A stretch of DNA of 62,959 nt, from positions 1-62,959 of the forward strand of contig NZ_ANHX01000050.1 in assembly GCF_000316035.1 (NCBI RefSeq), read 5' to 3'. Under the pieces are notes generated by a model. It searched no databases and was not told where the DNA came from. It was given only the letters and a program-made list of their open reading frames with translations. Source of the DNA: Paenibacillus sp. PAMC 26794. GTDB taxonomy: Bacteria > Bacillota > Bacilli > Paenibacillales > Paenibacillaceae. Positions 1 through 8,423 of the stretch are shown here, in pieces (the stretch's first letter is position 1; the number at the start of each line of letters is the position of its first letter). The translations under genes and the position numbers were made by a program.

Positions 1-426
1 CATGTGCTGGCTTCGTTAGAGTCCGTTCCAAGGCGTTCTGAGGAGCAAGCTTCGTAGAAGCCTATTCGGGGTTTTCGTGGATACAAACTTTTTAGCTAGC
101 CAGGGTGATGGCGGTTTCATAGCGTCTTGTTTTTTAGAGCTTGGTTACTTCCGGTTAATAAAGGTCGTATTCAGGAGGGCACGAATCGGAGTCTGTCCTT
201 TAAACTCCCCCGCACCTATTTCGCTGAATCCCTACTTTCCAGCAAGATTGTATAAGCCTTACCGGGTTTCGGGTTTCGAATTGGCGGTTTGCGGTTTGCG
301 GTTTGCGGTTTGTGGTTTTAGAGTCTAATTTTCACCTAGGCAAAAAACTTTCAACAAGATACTTTGCTGCAAACTAGTGAACTCACTAACCATGTTGGAC
401 TACAACACACATGGCACACGACATAG
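1..426. other. Non-coding stretch at window start
   Basis: I recognise no gene here. Short open frames on the plus strand have no plausible ribosome binding site and no recognisable protein content. The stretch carries the GCGGTTT tandem repeat at 284-318, listed separately, and is followed by a rho-independent terminator at 427-478. Confidence 0.5.
284..318. repeat. 7-bp tandem repeat GCGGTTT
   Basis: Four perfect copies of GCGGTTT lie at 284-311, followed by one variant GTGGTTT at 312-318. Two copies of a related heptamer GGGTTTC precede it at 264-277. It is intergenic and looks like a slippage-prone microsatellite. No function can be assigned. Confidence 0.8.
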
Positions 427-478
427 AAAGAGCCGTCCCTAACGTCAGAATCATGACGATGGGACAGCTCTTTTTTTT
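427..478. terminator. Rho-independent terminator
   Basis: Arms AGAGCCGTCCC (429-439) and GGGACAGCTC (461-470) form a stem with one mismatch, followed by eight T on the plus strand. Read on the minus strand it also ends in a short T run, so it could terminate the pcp transcript coming from 702. The strong T run, however, is on the plus side, for a gene outside the window. Confidence 0.7.
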
Positions 479-701
479 AACTCTATATTCAACTTCATAT
501 TTATACTCATATCTATCACTTTACTCAACCCAAGATCGAAGCGGAAGGAACCCCATGCAACTCCACACTCTCCACGTCATCTTGAACCCTACTCTACTTC
601 ATCCTCCCACCCCACTGCTCTCCCTCTCACAACTGCGGTCTACAAATCCAACCGTCACCTACGATCTGCTGCAACCGCAGCCGAACGATCGCAACTGTCT
701 C

Positions 702-1328
702 CTACGAATCAGCCACAACCGTGCGAATCATGATCCGCAGAGCATCCAGCATCATGGGAATAGGCAGCGACGGAACGGAAGGCTGCAACACCGCCATCTC
801 TGTGGAGGCGGGAAAATGTACAAATCCCGCACGGATCGGAAGTTGCCCTACTCGAATGTGATCCAGAACCCGGTACATCGTGTTGTTGCAGATATATGTA
901 CCTGCTGTATTGGACACGGTAGCGGGAATACCTGCTGCGGACATGTCATCCACCATGGCACGTATGGGCAAGGTGGAAAATAGGCCGTCCGGGCTGCCAT
1001 CTACAATTGGCTCATCCACCGGGCTTTGCCCCTGGTTATCCGCGTAGGAGCCAGGCGGAATGTCTTTGACATTAACGGCAATCCGCTCCGGTGTGATGGA
1101 CGTTCTGCCCTTGGCCAACCCACAGGCGATGACCACATCTGGCCGATAGGCTTCCATCTCTGCGATCAGCAGGTCTGCACATTCATCGAAGTGCACGGGC
1201 AACAGTACTGTTTTTAGCTCAGCACCCTCGATCACTTCGTTTGCAAGAGCATCCATTAATGCCCCCGTCGGATTCACCGCATCCCCGCCAAAAGGTTCAA
1301 ACCCGGATATCAGAATCTTCACTATCAC
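702..1328 (-). CDS. pcp: Pyrrolidone-carboxylate peptidase
   Basis: This is a peptidase family C15 enzyme that removes N-terminal pyroglutamate from peptides in the cytoplasm. At 208 residues it has the usual family length. The N-terminal GFEPFGG motif is present, the catalytic Glu lies in the GRTSITPERIAVN region near residue 80, and the catalytic Cys lies in SNTAGTYICN near residue 147. The His follows in the segment GFVHFPAS near residue 170. The start is a GTG at 1328 with AGGAG seven bases upstream. It follows the oxidoreductase gene by 18 bp, so the two are probably cotranscribed. Confidence 0.93.
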   Translation of the reverse strand: MIVKILISGFEPFGGDAVNPTGALMDALANEVIEGAELKTVLLPVHFDECADLLIAEMEAYRPDVVIACGLAKGRTSITPERIAVNVKDIPPGSYADNQGQSPVDEPIVDGSPDGLFSTLPIRAMVDDMSAAGIPATVSNTAGTYICNNTMYRVLDHIRVGQLPIRAGFVHFPASTEMAVLQPSVPSLPIPMMLDALRIMIRTVVADS

Positions 1329-1346
1329 ACGTCAGCTCCTGTCTGT

Positions 1347-2348
1347 TTACTCCGATTTGTAACGCAATCCCCACTGGCCCCGAATCGTGTCCATCAGCTT
1401 CATGATTTCCAGGGATTCATCCAGTTTGATGGTATGGCTCTCCGTCCGACCTTCTAAGATACAACGTCCCGCTTCTTCTGCCTCAAAAGCATAACCAATG
1501 CACGTTCGATCATCCGTGAACTTCTCAGGCTCGTCCTGACCATTCACATGCAGATAGGCTTCTTTGCCCGCCAGGAATAAAGGTAGACGAATCTTGCCTT
1601 CCGTACCGTATATGACCGCTTCATTGCTGAGGTTCAGACGAATGGCAGCACTCAGTGATGCAGAACGCCCCTCAGAATAGGACAATAAAACCGAAAACTG
1701 CTCATCCACACCTGTCGCTCCGATGTTCGCTGTGCTCCACACATGCTGGGGCTGCTCGCCAAAGATCATCGATGCAAAAGAAATCGGGTACACCCCTGCA
1801 TCCAGCAAAGCTCCCCCACCCAGATCCGGATTAAGCAACCTACCTTCCGGCTCCCAGCCGACACGGAATCCAAAGTCTGCCTGGAGCAAACGTACTTCAC
1901 CAATTCGTCCTTCTGCAATCCATGCTCTGGCTTGAGCGATCGGTGGCAAAAAGCGTGTCCACATCCCTTCCATCAGGAAAAGGTTACGCTCCCGTGCCGT
2001 CTCCACCAGTTGCTCCAACTGACGCGTATTCATGGTAAACGGCTTTTCACAGAGAACCGCCTTGCCTGCCTCCAGACAAGCCATTACATTCTCCTTATGT
2101 ACAGGATGCGGTGTTGCCACATAGATAATATCTACCTCAGGATCTTGCAGCATCTCATCATACGAGCCGTAAGCGCGTGCAAAACCATATTCAGCTGCAA
2201 ACTTCTCCGCACTTCCCGCTGTCCGTGAACCTACCGCTGCCTTCACTGCGTTCCCGGCATGCTCCAGATCCCTTGCGAACTGGGATGCAATCCATCCCGT
2301 GCCCATAATGCCCCAGCGTACTTTGTCCCGTCCCACTACTTCTGTCAT
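1347..2348 (-). CDS. Gfo/Idh/MocA family oxidoreductase
   Basis: This is a predicted NAD(P)-dependent dehydrogenase of the Gfo/Idh/MocA family, 333 residues long. The N-terminal Rossmann fold starts with WGIMGTGWIASQFARDLE (residues 12-29) and the conserved CEKPFTMN motif, with its family Lys, lies near residue 98. The C-terminal half is the alpha/beta substrate domain. These enzymes oxidise or reduce sugars and sugar-like substrates; the substrate cannot be read from sequence. ATG at 2348 follows GGGAGG by seven bases. It is upstream of pcp on the same strand. Confidence 0.9.
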   Translation of the reverse strand: MTEVVGRDKVRWGIMGTGWIASQFARDLEHAGNAVKAAVGSRTAGSAEKFAAEYGFARAYGSYDEMLQDPEVDIIYVATPHPVHKENVMACLEAGKAVLCEKPFTMNTRQLEQLVETARERNLFLMEGMWTRFLPPIAQARAWIAEGRIGEVRLLQADFGFRVGWEPEGRLLNPDLGGGALLDAGVYPISFASMIFGEQPQHVWSTANIGATGVDEQFSVLLSYSEGRSASLSAAIRLNLSNEAVIYGTEGKIRLPLFLAGKEAYLHVNGQDEPEKFTDDRTCIGYAFEAEEAGRCILEGRTESHTIKLDESLEIMKLMDTIRGQWGLRYKSE

Positions 2349-2843
2349 ATTAAAGCCTCCCTACTGCAATTTGAGTTGAAAAGGTTCATGATTCAGATCA
2401 GGCCAACATGTTATCCCCTTTATTTTACCAAAAAGAAACACTTACGTCAGAAAACGATTTCGATTATGTGCTTTCAATAGACTTCAAGCTCATCAGGGCC
2501 TCGAACATATCTGTGTACATTTCAATTCTCCAGTAGATTTGCTAAGATTATCAGCAGACTAGGGCCAAGAGGTCTTGTCCCTTAGCATGCTTGTAACTAG
2601 CGACAATCTGGTTAAACTATCGATCACATCTGATAACGGGATCATATACCCTGTGCTATTCATAAAACATCTGACTATACTGCAAACGCGCTTTTGACAA
2701 GACAGTCAGTAATCATAACATCATGCAAAGCGTATCAATAGATGAGACATTCAAGAAAGACGCTCAGGTCCGAGAAAATAGGGTACGTTCCAGATTCAAT
2801 TATTACCTAAAACTGTTCATAAGAGAGGAGGTCGCATAGCACC
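2349..2843. other. Divergent intergenic region
   Basis: This 495-bp region separates the minus-strand oxidoreductase from the plus-strand AraC-type regulator, so it must hold two divergent promoters. I see the GGGAGG site of the oxidoreductase and an AGGAGG near 2827 for the regulator. I see no riboswitch, repeat or clear operator. Confidence 0.4.
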
Positions 2844-4574
2844 ATGACTATCATCCCCGGTACCGCCCACAGCGGCATGAATCCACACACGTTGCACCAG
2901 CAGACAAGTCCAAATTCAGAAAAGGAATCCTCAACCCGAGCAGACCTGGATGCATTCTTGAATGATACCCTGATCGAACTTCGTCAGGCAGAACATATTA
3001 TAACCCGTGGGAAATGGCGCTGGTCCACAACTGAGCTAGCTCATCATACCTTCATATACATGCACAAATTCACAGGCCAACTGATCATGAACAGGACCGA
3101 ATCTCACGTGGTTCGCAAATCCGCTTATCTGTGCACACCAGGAACTGCAATTGAACTGATTAGTGATGAAGACCATGATATTGAACTGTATATCATTCAC
3201 TTTGATATGTATCGGGCTACGGAGAAAACAAAAGCCAGACGAATCTACGAACGTGAGCTCAGTTCACCTGTTACAGGCTGGATTCAGGGCCCATTTTACG
3301 GTATACAGCGCATTGCCGCACAGCTTACACAATTAAGCAATGAAGGTTTGGAAAGGGGCTTGAAAGCACAGCTCTTCCTGACGGAACTGTTACATATGCT
3401 CTGGCCTCAAGAAGACCAGACTGACGTGGGGGCTGGGCAGGATGAACCCGAACAGTGGCTCAGGTCCACCCTGCAATACATGCGCGAAAACTATATGCAC
3501 GAGATCAAGCTGGAGAAGCTGGCTGAACTGGCTGACATGCACCCGTCCTATTACTCGCAGCTATTCAAGAGCCGCATGCAGAAAAATCCGATTGAGTACA
3601 TCACTCATCTGCGTATGAACCGAGCCAAGGAATTGCTGCTTACTTCAGATCTGCGTATCCGTGATGTAGCTCGTGAAGTGGGTTACCGTGACGAATTTTA
3701 TTTCAGCCGACGTTTCCGAAACCATGCCGGTTATGCGCCAACTTCCTATTCGAAGCAGGTCCACCGAAATATCGTGTCGCTCTCCTATCCATACACGGAC
3801 CACCTGATGACACTTGGTATCACGCCATGCGCAGCTCAGATCCAAGGCCATCTTCCTCATATGCCCAAATCGCTGACGCTGCCCTTCCACGCCTATGAAC
3901 CTTGGGAACAGGGACGTCAGGCTTTCCTTGATGTGAATCCTGAATTGATTCTGACCAAGGACAATGCAGCTGCCAAAGCGATGGAGCATATTGGCGATGT
4001 CGCGCCCATCATCACGATTCCCTGGAACCAGACAGACGTATTCGGTCATCTGCATCAGATTGCATCCATTGTGGATCGTACCCAAGCAGCCAGAGATTGG
4101 CTGGATCGACATGAACGCAAGGCAGAGCGTGCACGCAAAAAAATCAAGGGATTCGTCGGGGACATCACCGTTGCCGTTGGCACGTTAACGCCTAAAGGTC
4201 CACGGATGTATAGCCATCGGAACTTTGGACATGTCTTTTATCGAACCTTGCAATTGGCCGCTCCTCAGCGCATTCAGACCGAACTGGTTGGCAAATCTCC
4301 CGGCGTTGGATTCAATTGGCTTCCCTTTACACCAGGAGAATGGGACGGACTGGAGGCAGATGTGCTGGTACTGGCGATTAATTCTATGCATGAAAAGGCA
4401 ACACTGTTGAAAGAGATGGCTTCAAATCCACTGTGGAACAGCCATCCTGCGGTAAAAAACGGACGTGTACATCTCATCGACTGGAATTCATGGGTCGTAT
4501 ATGCTCCATATTCCATCAACATCCAGCTCGATGAAGCGCTCTCTATGTTGACGAACAAACCTTCACTTTTGTAA
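2844..4574 (+). CDS. AraC regulator fused to siderophore-binding domain (Btr-like)
   Basis: This 576-residue transcription activator has three parts. A cupin-like N-terminal region spans roughly residues 30-190. An AraC-type double helix-turn-helix spans about 205-310, including IRDVAREVGYRDEFYFSRRF. A C-terminal periplasmic-binding-protein domain of the ferric-siderophore type covers about 312-570. This order is that of Bacillus subtilis Btr (YbbB), which binds bacillibactin inside the cell and activates feuABC. The gene lies immediately upstream of the permease/lipoprotein genes, which supports the same role here; the siderophore is unknown. The AGGAGG lies 12 bases before the ATG, rather far, so the true start could differ. 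Confidence 0.88.
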   Translation: MTIIPGTAHSGMNPHTLHQQTSPNSEKESSTRADLDAFLNDTLIELRQAEHIITRGKWRWSTTELAHHTFIYMHKFTGQLIMNRTESHVVRKSAYLCTPGTAIELISDEDHDIELYIIHFDMYRATEKTKARRIYERELSSPVTGWIQGPFYGIQRIAAQLTQLSNEGLERGLKAQLFLTELLHMLWPQEDQTDVGAGQDEPEQWLRSTLQYMRENYMHEIKLEKLAELADMHPSYYSQLFKSRMQKNPIEYITHLRMNRAKELLLTSDLRIRDVAREVGYRDEFYFSRRFRNHAGYAPTSYSKQVHRNIVSLSYPYTDHLMTLGITPCAAQIQGHLPHMPKSLTLPFHAYEPWEQGRQAFLDVNPELILTKDNAAAKAMEHIGDVAPIITIPWNQTDVFGHLHQIASIVDRTQAARDWLDRHERKAERARKKIKGFVGDITVAVGTLTPKGPRMYSHRNFGHVFYRTLQLAAPQRIQTELVGKSPGVGFNWLPFTPGEWDGLEADVLVLAINSMHEKATLLKEMASNPLWNSHPAVKNGRVHLIDWNSWVVYAPYSINIQLDEALSMLTNKPSLL

Positions 4575-4594
4575 TCTAAAAAATGTCCATCTCC

Positions 4595-4637
4595 AGAATC
4601 TTAATTTATGCCATGTACGGGCCTGAATTAAGATTCT
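4595..4637. promoter_or_regulatory. 12-bp perfect inverted repeat upstream of iron-uptake operon
   Basis: AGAATCTTAATT at 4595-4606 is repeated as its exact reverse complement at 4626-4637, with a 19-base gap. It lies 20 bp past the stop of the Btr-like regulator and its right arm runs into the TATAAT at 4637-4642. No T run follows, so it is a poor terminator. It sits where an activator would bind, so it is a candidate operator for the AraC-type regulator. The symmetry is unusual because AraC sites are usually direct repeats. Confidence 0.5.
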
Positions 4638-4670
4638 ATAATGATCACTAATTGATAATGATAATCAATA
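4637..4670 (+). promoter_or_regulatory. Promoter -10 and Fur box
   Basis: A perfect TATAAT at 4637-4642 is followed by TTGATAATGATAATCAA at 4652-4668, a near-consensus Fur site that would cover the transcription start. The -35 region is weak, which fits activator dependence. Iron-replete repression by Fur of the following permease and lipoprotein genes is expected. Confidence 0.75.
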
Positions 4671-4673
4671 ACA

Positions 4674-5747
4674 ATGAAATACGTTGTTGGTACCAAAGGA
4701 GTGACCCGTATTCAACATCCGGGACTGCCACATCGTCCGTCTAATTTAAGAAAATCTGCAGTGACCGTTGGGCTGACGTTTTTGTCTGCCATAGCCATAC
4801 TGCTGCTAAGTATGTTTGTCGCAATCTCGTTAGGTGCCAAAGGGCTAACTCTGGAAACCGTATGGGCTGCCATATTTCAGTACAACCCAGCGTTGACACC
4901 ACATCAGATTATTCATGAGCTGCGGCTGCCTCGTGTCCTTGCCGCGGTTATTATCGGCGCTGCCTTTGCTGTTGCAGGAGCTTTAATGCAAGGCATTACG
5001 CGTAATCCGCTGGCAGACACGGGCATTCTGGGCATTAATGCTGGAGCCACTTTTGTCGTAGCACTGAGCTTTGCCTTTTGGCCCGGACTACCATACGGCT
5101 GGATTATGTTTTTATCATTCGTGGGGGCTGTTCTCGGCACACTGCTTATCTTCATGCTTGGAATGGCAGCACCTGGTGGTCTGAATTCCATCAGACTGAC
5201 CGTTGCCGGAGCCGTTATTGCAGCCATGTTAACCTCGCTCAGCACAGGCGTTGCCATTTATTTTGACCTGAGTCAGGATCTGGCCTTCTGGTATGCGGGA
5301 GGTTTTGGCGGAATAGAATGGCGGCATCTCAAGCTGATTCTTCCCGTGCTGCTCGCCACACTAGTACTCATTATGCCACTCGCCCGGCGTGTATCGCTTA
5401 TGTCACTCGGTGAAGAAGTAGCGATTAATCTCGGGATCAACTTGCGCTGGACGAGGTTTCTCGCCCTCGCAGCGGTTGTTGTGCTGGCTGGTGTGTCCGT
5501 GTCGGCAGTAGGCTCGATTGGATTTGTCGGACTTGTCATCCCTCATATCTCCCGCAAACTGGTGGGTGTGGATTATCGACTCATCATTCCGATGTCTTCT
5601 CTACTTGGAGCGATATTACTGGTGCTCGCCGATCTGGGCTCACGCATCGTGAACCCGCCCGAGGAGCTCGCGGTAGGCATTATGGTCGCTTTTGTCGGTG
5701 TACCGTTCTTCCTCTATCTGGCCCGTAAAGAAAGGAGGGCCTTGTAG
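4674..5747 (+). CDS. Ferric-siderophore ABC transporter permease, FecCD family
   Basis: This integral membrane permease of the BtuC/FecCD family is 357 residues long with about ten hydrophobic segments. It forms a heterodimer with the next gene to move ferric siderophore across the membrane. Family motifs include GALMQGITRNPLADTGILG near residue 103 and FVGLVIPHISRKLVG near residue 285, the ATPase-coupling region. The ATG at 4674 has no Shine-Dalgarno site because the Fur box occupies that position, so translation may start further in, before the first membrane segment near residue 33. No ATPase gene is nearby. Confidence 0.9.
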   Translation: MKYVVGTKGVTRIQHPGLPHRPSNLRKSAVTVGLTFLSAIAILLLSMFVAISLGAKGLTLETVWAAIFQYNPALTPHQIIHELRLPRVLAAVIIGAAFAVAGALMQGITRNPLADTGILGINAGATFVVALSFAFWPGLPYGWIMFLSFVGAVLGTLLIFMLGMAAPGGLNSIRLTVAGAVIAAMLTSLSTGVAIYFDLSQDLAFWYAGGFGGIEWRHLKLILPVLLATLVLIMPLARRVSLMSLGEEVAINLGINLRWTRFLALAAVVVLAGVSVSAVGSIGFVGLVIPHISRKLVGVDYRLIIPMSSLLGAILLVLADLGSRIVNPPEELAVGIMVAFVGVPFFLYLARKERRAL

Positions 5748-5749
5748 CG

Positions 5750-6766
5750 ATGAATTTTAATACACCTTCACGAGGTAAACGTTCGATCGTCGTCAGTATC
5801 ACGCTGGTCTGCATCGCCATTGCCGTTATTGTGATCAGCCTGAACACGGGAACCATTCGTCTCTCCCCAGCGGCTGTGTTACAGACTTTGCTTGGTAATG
5901 GCAGTTCGGATGATCAGATCGTATTGTTCGATTACCGACTGCCACGCATTCTGGTCACTGTACTGGCCGGAGCAGGACTTGGTATTGCCGGAGCCGCCCT
6001 GCAAGGGATCACCCGCAATCCATTGGCGGACCCGGGCATTCTGGGATTACATGCCGGGGCTGCATTTGGACTAATGGTGTTTGTTAGTCTCTCCTTTACG
6101 ATGGATGGCTCTGTGGCCTTGCTGATTCCGTTGTTTGCTTTTGCAGGCAGTGTGGCCGCCGCCCTGATCATCATGCTGTTATCTTATGATCGGCACAACG
6201 GCGTATCACCCATTAAGCTGATTCTGGTGGGAATCGCGGTAGCGGCTGGGTTCCATGCGTTGACACTCTACCTATCCCTGCGTTTGGATGAAGACACCTA
6301 TTCCTTTGCCGCACGCTGGCTCGCTGGAAGCGTCTGGGGCCGGGATTGGATTCATGTGCAAGCGTTGCTTCCTTGGGTGGTGTTATGTATCTCGTACATT
6401 TGGAGTCGATCCAAAACGCTCGATGCCTTCAATCTTGGAGATGCTGCCGCAACCAGTATTGGGACGCCTGTCCGATCCCAGCGTATTATTTTGCTGCTCT
6501 GTGCCGTGGCTTTGTCTGCCGTTAGTGTATCGATGGCTGGTGGAATCGGCTTTATCGGTCTGGCGGCGCCGCATCTGGCACGCAGACTTGTCGGTCCGAT
6601 GCATCGGCATCTGATCCCTGCTGCCGGGCTCATCGGTATGGTTATTCTGGTGACCGCTGATACGATCGGGCGAACCATCTTTCAGCCTAATGCCATTCCG
6701 GCAGGCGTGGTGGTTGCTGCGATTGGTGCACCTTACTTTTTGTACCTGTTAGTACGAAGCAAGTGA
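5750..6766 (+). CDS. Ferric-siderophore ABC transporter permease, FecCD family (second)
   Basis: This is a 338-residue FecCD-family permease, partner of the preceding gene, separated from it by two bases and preceded by an AGGAGG inside the upstream gene. It carries the matching motifs GAALQGITRNPLADPGILG (around residue 83) and FIGLAAPHLARRLVG (around residue 268). Heterodimeric permease pairs of this type, such as FeuB-FeuC, import catecholate siderophores. The short gap points to one transcript and translational coupling. Confidence 0.92.
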   Translation: MNFNTPSRGKRSIVVSITLVCIAIAVIVISLNTGTIRLSPAAVLQTLLGNGSSDDQIVLFDYRLPRILVTVLAGAGLGIAGAALQGITRNPLADPGILGLHAGAAFGLMVFVSLSFTMDGSVALLIPLFAFAGSVAAALIIMLLSYDRHNGVSPIKLILVGIAVAAGFHALTLYLSLRLDEDTYSFAARWLAGSVWGRDWIHVQALLPWVVLCISYIWSRSKTLDAFNLGDAAATSIGTPVRSQRIILLLCAVALSAVSVSMAGGIGFIGLAAPHLARRLVGPMHRHLIPAAGLIGMVILVTADTIGRTIFQPNAIPAGVVVAAIGAPYFLYLLVRSK

Positions 6767-6828
6767 TCTTTTTTTCAAAAAAAACAATTAAGACATCCAA
6801 GAGATGTTCAAGGAGAATGTGATTACCC

Positions 6829-7776
6829 ATGTTAAAGAAAAATCTTATGCTTGTCATGAGTATCTGTCTGGTGCTTGTGCTTGCAGCCTGTGGAACGACC
6901 AATAATTCATCATCTGCTTCTGGTGGTTCTTCTACGGATACTTCAACCAAGAATCAAGACAACAGTGCAAATTCGGGAGAGCAACGTATTGCCTCCATGT
7001 CGATCCACTTGACCAATGATCTGCTCTCTCTTGGCATTACTCCGGTTGGTTCCGTTATCGGTGGCGAAGCCAAAGGCTTCCTGTCCCATGTTGCTGATCA
7101 ACTTCAAAATACAACGCCACTTGGTCCGGTTAAAGACCCGGATATAGAAGCTTTGCTTGCCCTGAAACCGGATGTGATCTATCTGGACGAAGAATTCTCC
7201 GGTGGTGATATTGCCAAATTCGAAAAAATTGCTCCGGTGCATGTCTTCAATCTGGATGACGGTACATGGCGCGACCATCTGAAAGACATTGGCAAACTCG
7301 TGAATCGCGAGAAGGAAGCCGAGCAATATATTCAGGACTATGCGACCGAAACGGAAGAAGTGAAATCTCTGATTCATGACACGATTGGTGATGGAACTGT
7401 GATGGCGATCCGTGTTACTGCCAAAGAATTGCGTGTATTCAGTACACGCCGTCCCATGGGTCCCATTTTGTATGAGGATCTCGGTCTGACTCCTGCCAAA
7501 GGGATCACAGATATCGATTCGACTAAACCGTATCAAGTCGTCTCCCGTGAAATATTGCCGGACTATGATGCAGATGCGATCTTTGTGGTTGTGAATTCGG
7601 ATGATGAAGCCCAAACCATGTTCAAGGAGCTGCAAAACAATCCGATCTGGCAAGGTCTGAAAGCAGTCAAAGCCGGTCATGTCTACCCGATTGGTGCACA
7701 ACCTTGGCTCGATTACTCATCGATCGGTAATAAAATGGCCATGGATGAAGCCAAAGAAATGTTCTCCAAAAAATAA
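6829..7776 (+). CDS. Iron-siderophore substrate-binding lipoprotein
   Basis: This 315-residue extracellular binding protein delivers a ferric siderophore to the FecCD permeases. A lipoprotein signal peptide ends in LAAC with the lipidated Cys at residue 21, followed by a Ser/Thr/Asn-rich tether to about residue 48. The rest is a class III periplasmic-binding-protein fold, with the family stretch LKPDVIYLDEEF near residue 109. It is the last gene of the Fur-controlled unit and is followed by a terminator. Confidence 0.92.
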   Translation: MLKKNLMLVMSICLVLVLAACGTTNNSSSASGGSSTDTSTKNQDNSANSGEQRIASMSIHLTNDLLSLGITPVGSVIGGEAKGFLSHVADQLQNTTPLGPVKDPDIEALLALKPDVIYLDEEFSGGDIAKFEKIAPVHVFNLDDGTWRDHLKDIGKLVNREKEAEQYIQDYATETEEVKSLIHDTIGDGTVMAIRVTAKELRVFSTRRPMGPILYEDLGLTPAKGITDIDSTKPYQVVSREILPDYDADAIFVVVNSDDEAQTMFKELQNNPIWQGLKAVKAGHVYPIGAQPWLDYSSIGNKMAMDEAKEMFSKK

Positions 7777-7817
7777 AGTGTCCGATACATCTGATACCCA
7801 TCAACTATAAAAACAAC

Positions 7818-7897
7818 AAAAAACCTCACTTTGAAATCGGAACAGCGTTTGTATGAATCATACTTACACTCTATTCCCCTCAAAGCTGAGGTTTTTT
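7818..7897. terminator. Bidirectional terminator-like hairpin
   Basis: AAAAAACCTC (7818-7827) pairs with GAGGTTTTTT (7888-7897), and the stem continues inward with CACTTTGA against TCAAAGCTG. The loop is long and holds its own small hairpin GTATG/CATAC. It lies between the convergent iron operon (plus) and the macrodomain pseudogene (minus) and has T runs for both. Confidence 0.75.
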
Positions 7898-7947
7898 GCT
7901 TTGGGTCTGCCAGCAAGTTGCAGTCCATCCTCTTCCACCAAGTGCGC

Positions 7948-8369
7948 TCAAAGTGTACAGACAATGATCTCAACATCCGTATCGGCAAAAGCCTCCTGGA
8001 TAATCGGACTGACTTTCTCCCACTTTAGCCTGTCCAACCCGCATCCTATTCGGGGCATAGCCAGTTTCGTAATGCCATCCTTCATACATACGTCCCGCAT
8101 GGATTCTACCGCATTAGTCAACGATTGATACGTCGGCTTATTGGAGACTTTGCCTTGGTGACCAGATTCATCGTCCGTCCTACTGGATAACATCGTCCAA
8201 TCTCAAGCGGCTCTTGTTTGGCCTGCTCTTTAAGATTTTTCAAACCAAATCGCTCCCGGAACTGTACCGCAATGCCCTTGCCCATCCTTGCATCGGCTGA
8301 TATGCAGTGTGCAAGCGTGTACTCATCCCCCAGTTCAAATAAATCCTGTTCTCTCTCATGAAACTGCAT
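7948..8369 (-). pseudogene. Macrodomain protein, frameshifted
   Basis: Two overlapping frames together make one macrodomain (ADP-ribose-binding or hydrolysing) protein of about 140 residues. The first frame (8369 to about 8150) begins MQFHEREQDLFE and contains the ADP-ribose-binding HCISADARMGKGIAVQFRE region. The second (about 8155 to 7948) continues with SNKPTYQSL and the phosphate-loop-like AMPRIGCGLDRLKWEKVSP. The joint is around 8144-8156, where a one-base change shifts the frame. It closes the ADP-ribose gene set on this strand. Either a real disabling mutation or a sequencing error fits. Confidence 0.8.
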
Positions 8370-8423
8370 GCATTCATCTCCTTTTCACGCGCTCTCATTC
8401 AATCTATATCCCATATTTTTTTA

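Noticed and set aside
411..983. 190-residue plus-strand frame
   Set aside because: It lies antisense to pcp with low-complexity, biased composition and no family similarity.
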